This document shows positions 63,295 to 64,000 of a stretch of 64,000 bases of DNA, in pieces. A program made the position numbers and the translations under genes. Source of the stretch: Sulfurovum zhangzhouensis (lineage in GTDB: Bacteria; Campylobacterota; Campylobacteria; Campylobacterales; Sulfurovaceae); assembly GCF_030347965.1 (NCBI RefSeq), contig NZ_JAQIBD010000001.1, forward strand, positions 372,001 through 436,000. The letters are read 5' to 3'. Numbering within the stretch: position 1 is the first letter of the stretch; each line of letters starts with the position of its first letter. Under the pieces are notes generated by a model. That model did not search any database. It saw nothing but the letters and a program-made list of their open reading frames with translations, and was not told the DNA's origin.

Positions 63295-64000
63295 ATGAAA
63301 CAAAAACTTTCGGCTCTGATGGCATTTTTGATGCCGATCTTCGCTTTCGCAGAAGATACGCTAGACACAGGTGATACCGCATGGATGATGGTATCTACAG
63401 CATTAGTACTTTTAATGACACCAGCAGGTCTTGCACTATTTTACGCTGGTATGACAAGAAGTAAAAATGCCCTCAATACTTTTTCTATGGTGATGGGTGC
63501 ATTTGTACTTGCTTTCGTAGTATGGGTACTTGCAGGTTATTCAATTGCATTTGGAACAAACAGTAGTGCAATGTTACAAAATGTTTTTGGTGGGTTTAGC
63601 AATGTCATGTTAAGCGGTATCAACTGGACTGATCTGAGCGGATCATACCCTACATATGTATTTATAGCATTCCAGGGGACATTTGCGGCGATTACCGTAG
63701 CGATTGCTTCAGGTTCTGTTATCGGACGTATGAAGTTTTCTACTTGGATGGTAATTGTAGCACTTTGGGGAATACTTGTTTATGCACCTATTACACACAT
63801 GGTATGGGGTGGTGACGGAGCACTTCTCTTTGATGCAGGAGCACTTGACTTTGCCGGTGGTACAGTTGTTCACATGAACGGTGGTTTGGCTGGTCTGGTA
63901 CTTGCTATCTTGATAGGTAGAAGAGCTGGTTATCCAAAAGTAGCTATGAAACCATTTAGTATCCTCCTTACAGCTGCGGGTGCTGCACTTCTATGGTTCG
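63295..64000 (+). CDS. amtB: Ammonium transporter (cut by right window edge)
   Basis: About 235 residues are visible before the edge. A signal-like N-terminus (MKQKLSALMAFLMPIFAFAE) precedes the Amt core: DTAWMMVSTALVLLMTPAGLALFYAGMTRSKNALNT, VVWVLAGYSIAFG, YVFIAFQGTFAAITVAIASG, MVWGGDGALLFDAGALDFAGGTVVHMNGGLAGLVLAILIGRR. The twin-histidine motif is represented by the His in VVHMNGG; the second His would lie past the edge. AAAGGA precedes the ATG. A glnK partner may follow off the window. Confidence 0.95.
   Translation, partial: MKQKLSALMAFLMPIFAFAEDTLDTGDTAWMMVSTALVLLMTPAGLALFYAGMTRSKNALNTFSMVMGAFVLAFVVWVLAGYSIAFGTNSSAMLQNVFGGFSNVMLSGINWTDLSGSYPTYVFIAFQGTFAAITVAIASGSVIGRMKFSTWMVIVALWGILVYAPITHMVWGGDGALLFDAGALDFAGGTVVHMNGGLAGLVLAILIGRRAGYPKVAMKPFSILLTAAGAALLWF

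Overview
The window looks like a chromosomal segment of a free-living campylobacterote (formerly Epsilonproteobacteria), most like the Sulfurovum/Sulfurimonas group. The grounds are the moderate-to-low GC content, the long campylobacterial DapD, a YebC homologue starting MGRAFEY, GyrA with Thr at position 86, GatB-dependent amidotransferase, and the mix of housekeeping genes with environmental signalling and envelope genes. The genus is inferred from protein style, not from a marker gene.

Layout. Positions 1-42794 are almost entirely minus-strand operons. 1-5402: a TamA/BamA-like barrel (cut by the window edge), gpsA, a potassium channel and gatB. 5511-7993: atpB, a small two-helix membrane protein, a ThiE/TenI-like enzyme and sppA. 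8178-11533: tightly overlapping trpD-tsaE-lptB and neighbours, then dapD (11619-12812). 12862-17093: a BtuB-like TonB receptor followed by four little-studied genes ending in a cysteine-rich small-domain protein. 17347-25343: an extracellular polysaccharide export and regulation module (WecA-like transferase, Wza-like, CpsB-like phosphatase, Wzc-like kinase, a small barrel protein, a UDP-sugar epimerase and a UDP-glucose dehydrogenase). 25428-30411: a compact five-gene operon for a LolA-like periplasmic protein, two FtsX-type permeases, a LolD-like ATPase and an outer-membrane barrel; this is my best candidate for an undescribed transenvelope system. 30473-34447: a FIST sensor and a PAS-GGDEF-EAL protein. 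34649-35059: four identical tRNA-Asn genes in perfect 112-bp tandem repeats behind a consensus promoter. 35130-42794: radical SAM, HD hydrolase, hemE, yqhA-like, asd and gyrA.

From 43050 the strands mix: exbB-exbD (+) with a tiny overlapping reading frame between them; thioredoxin-like and selO (-); yebC (+); then a short AT-rich island (46962-48020) with 27-bp palindromes, an orphan membrane protein, a decayed PGDYG-like gene and a 45-residue secreted peptide gene. 48145-53057 (-) carries an ABC-F ATPase, arsC-like, ppk2, rmuC and lolA. 53230-57117 (+) carries secA and a LolC/E-like permease. An AsmA-like giant (-) and mltG (+) overlap head to head at 59813-59853. The right end holds a stand-alone DUF234-type protein, stripped NtrC-like and NtrB-like proteins, and the start of amtB, which runs off the window.

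The main themes are envelope biogenesis (TamA, LptB, two Lol-like sets, LolA, SecA, MltG, AsmA-like, polysaccharide export), TonB-energised uptake, and nitrogen and second-messenger signalling. No CRISPR array, transposase, prophage or rRNA was found.
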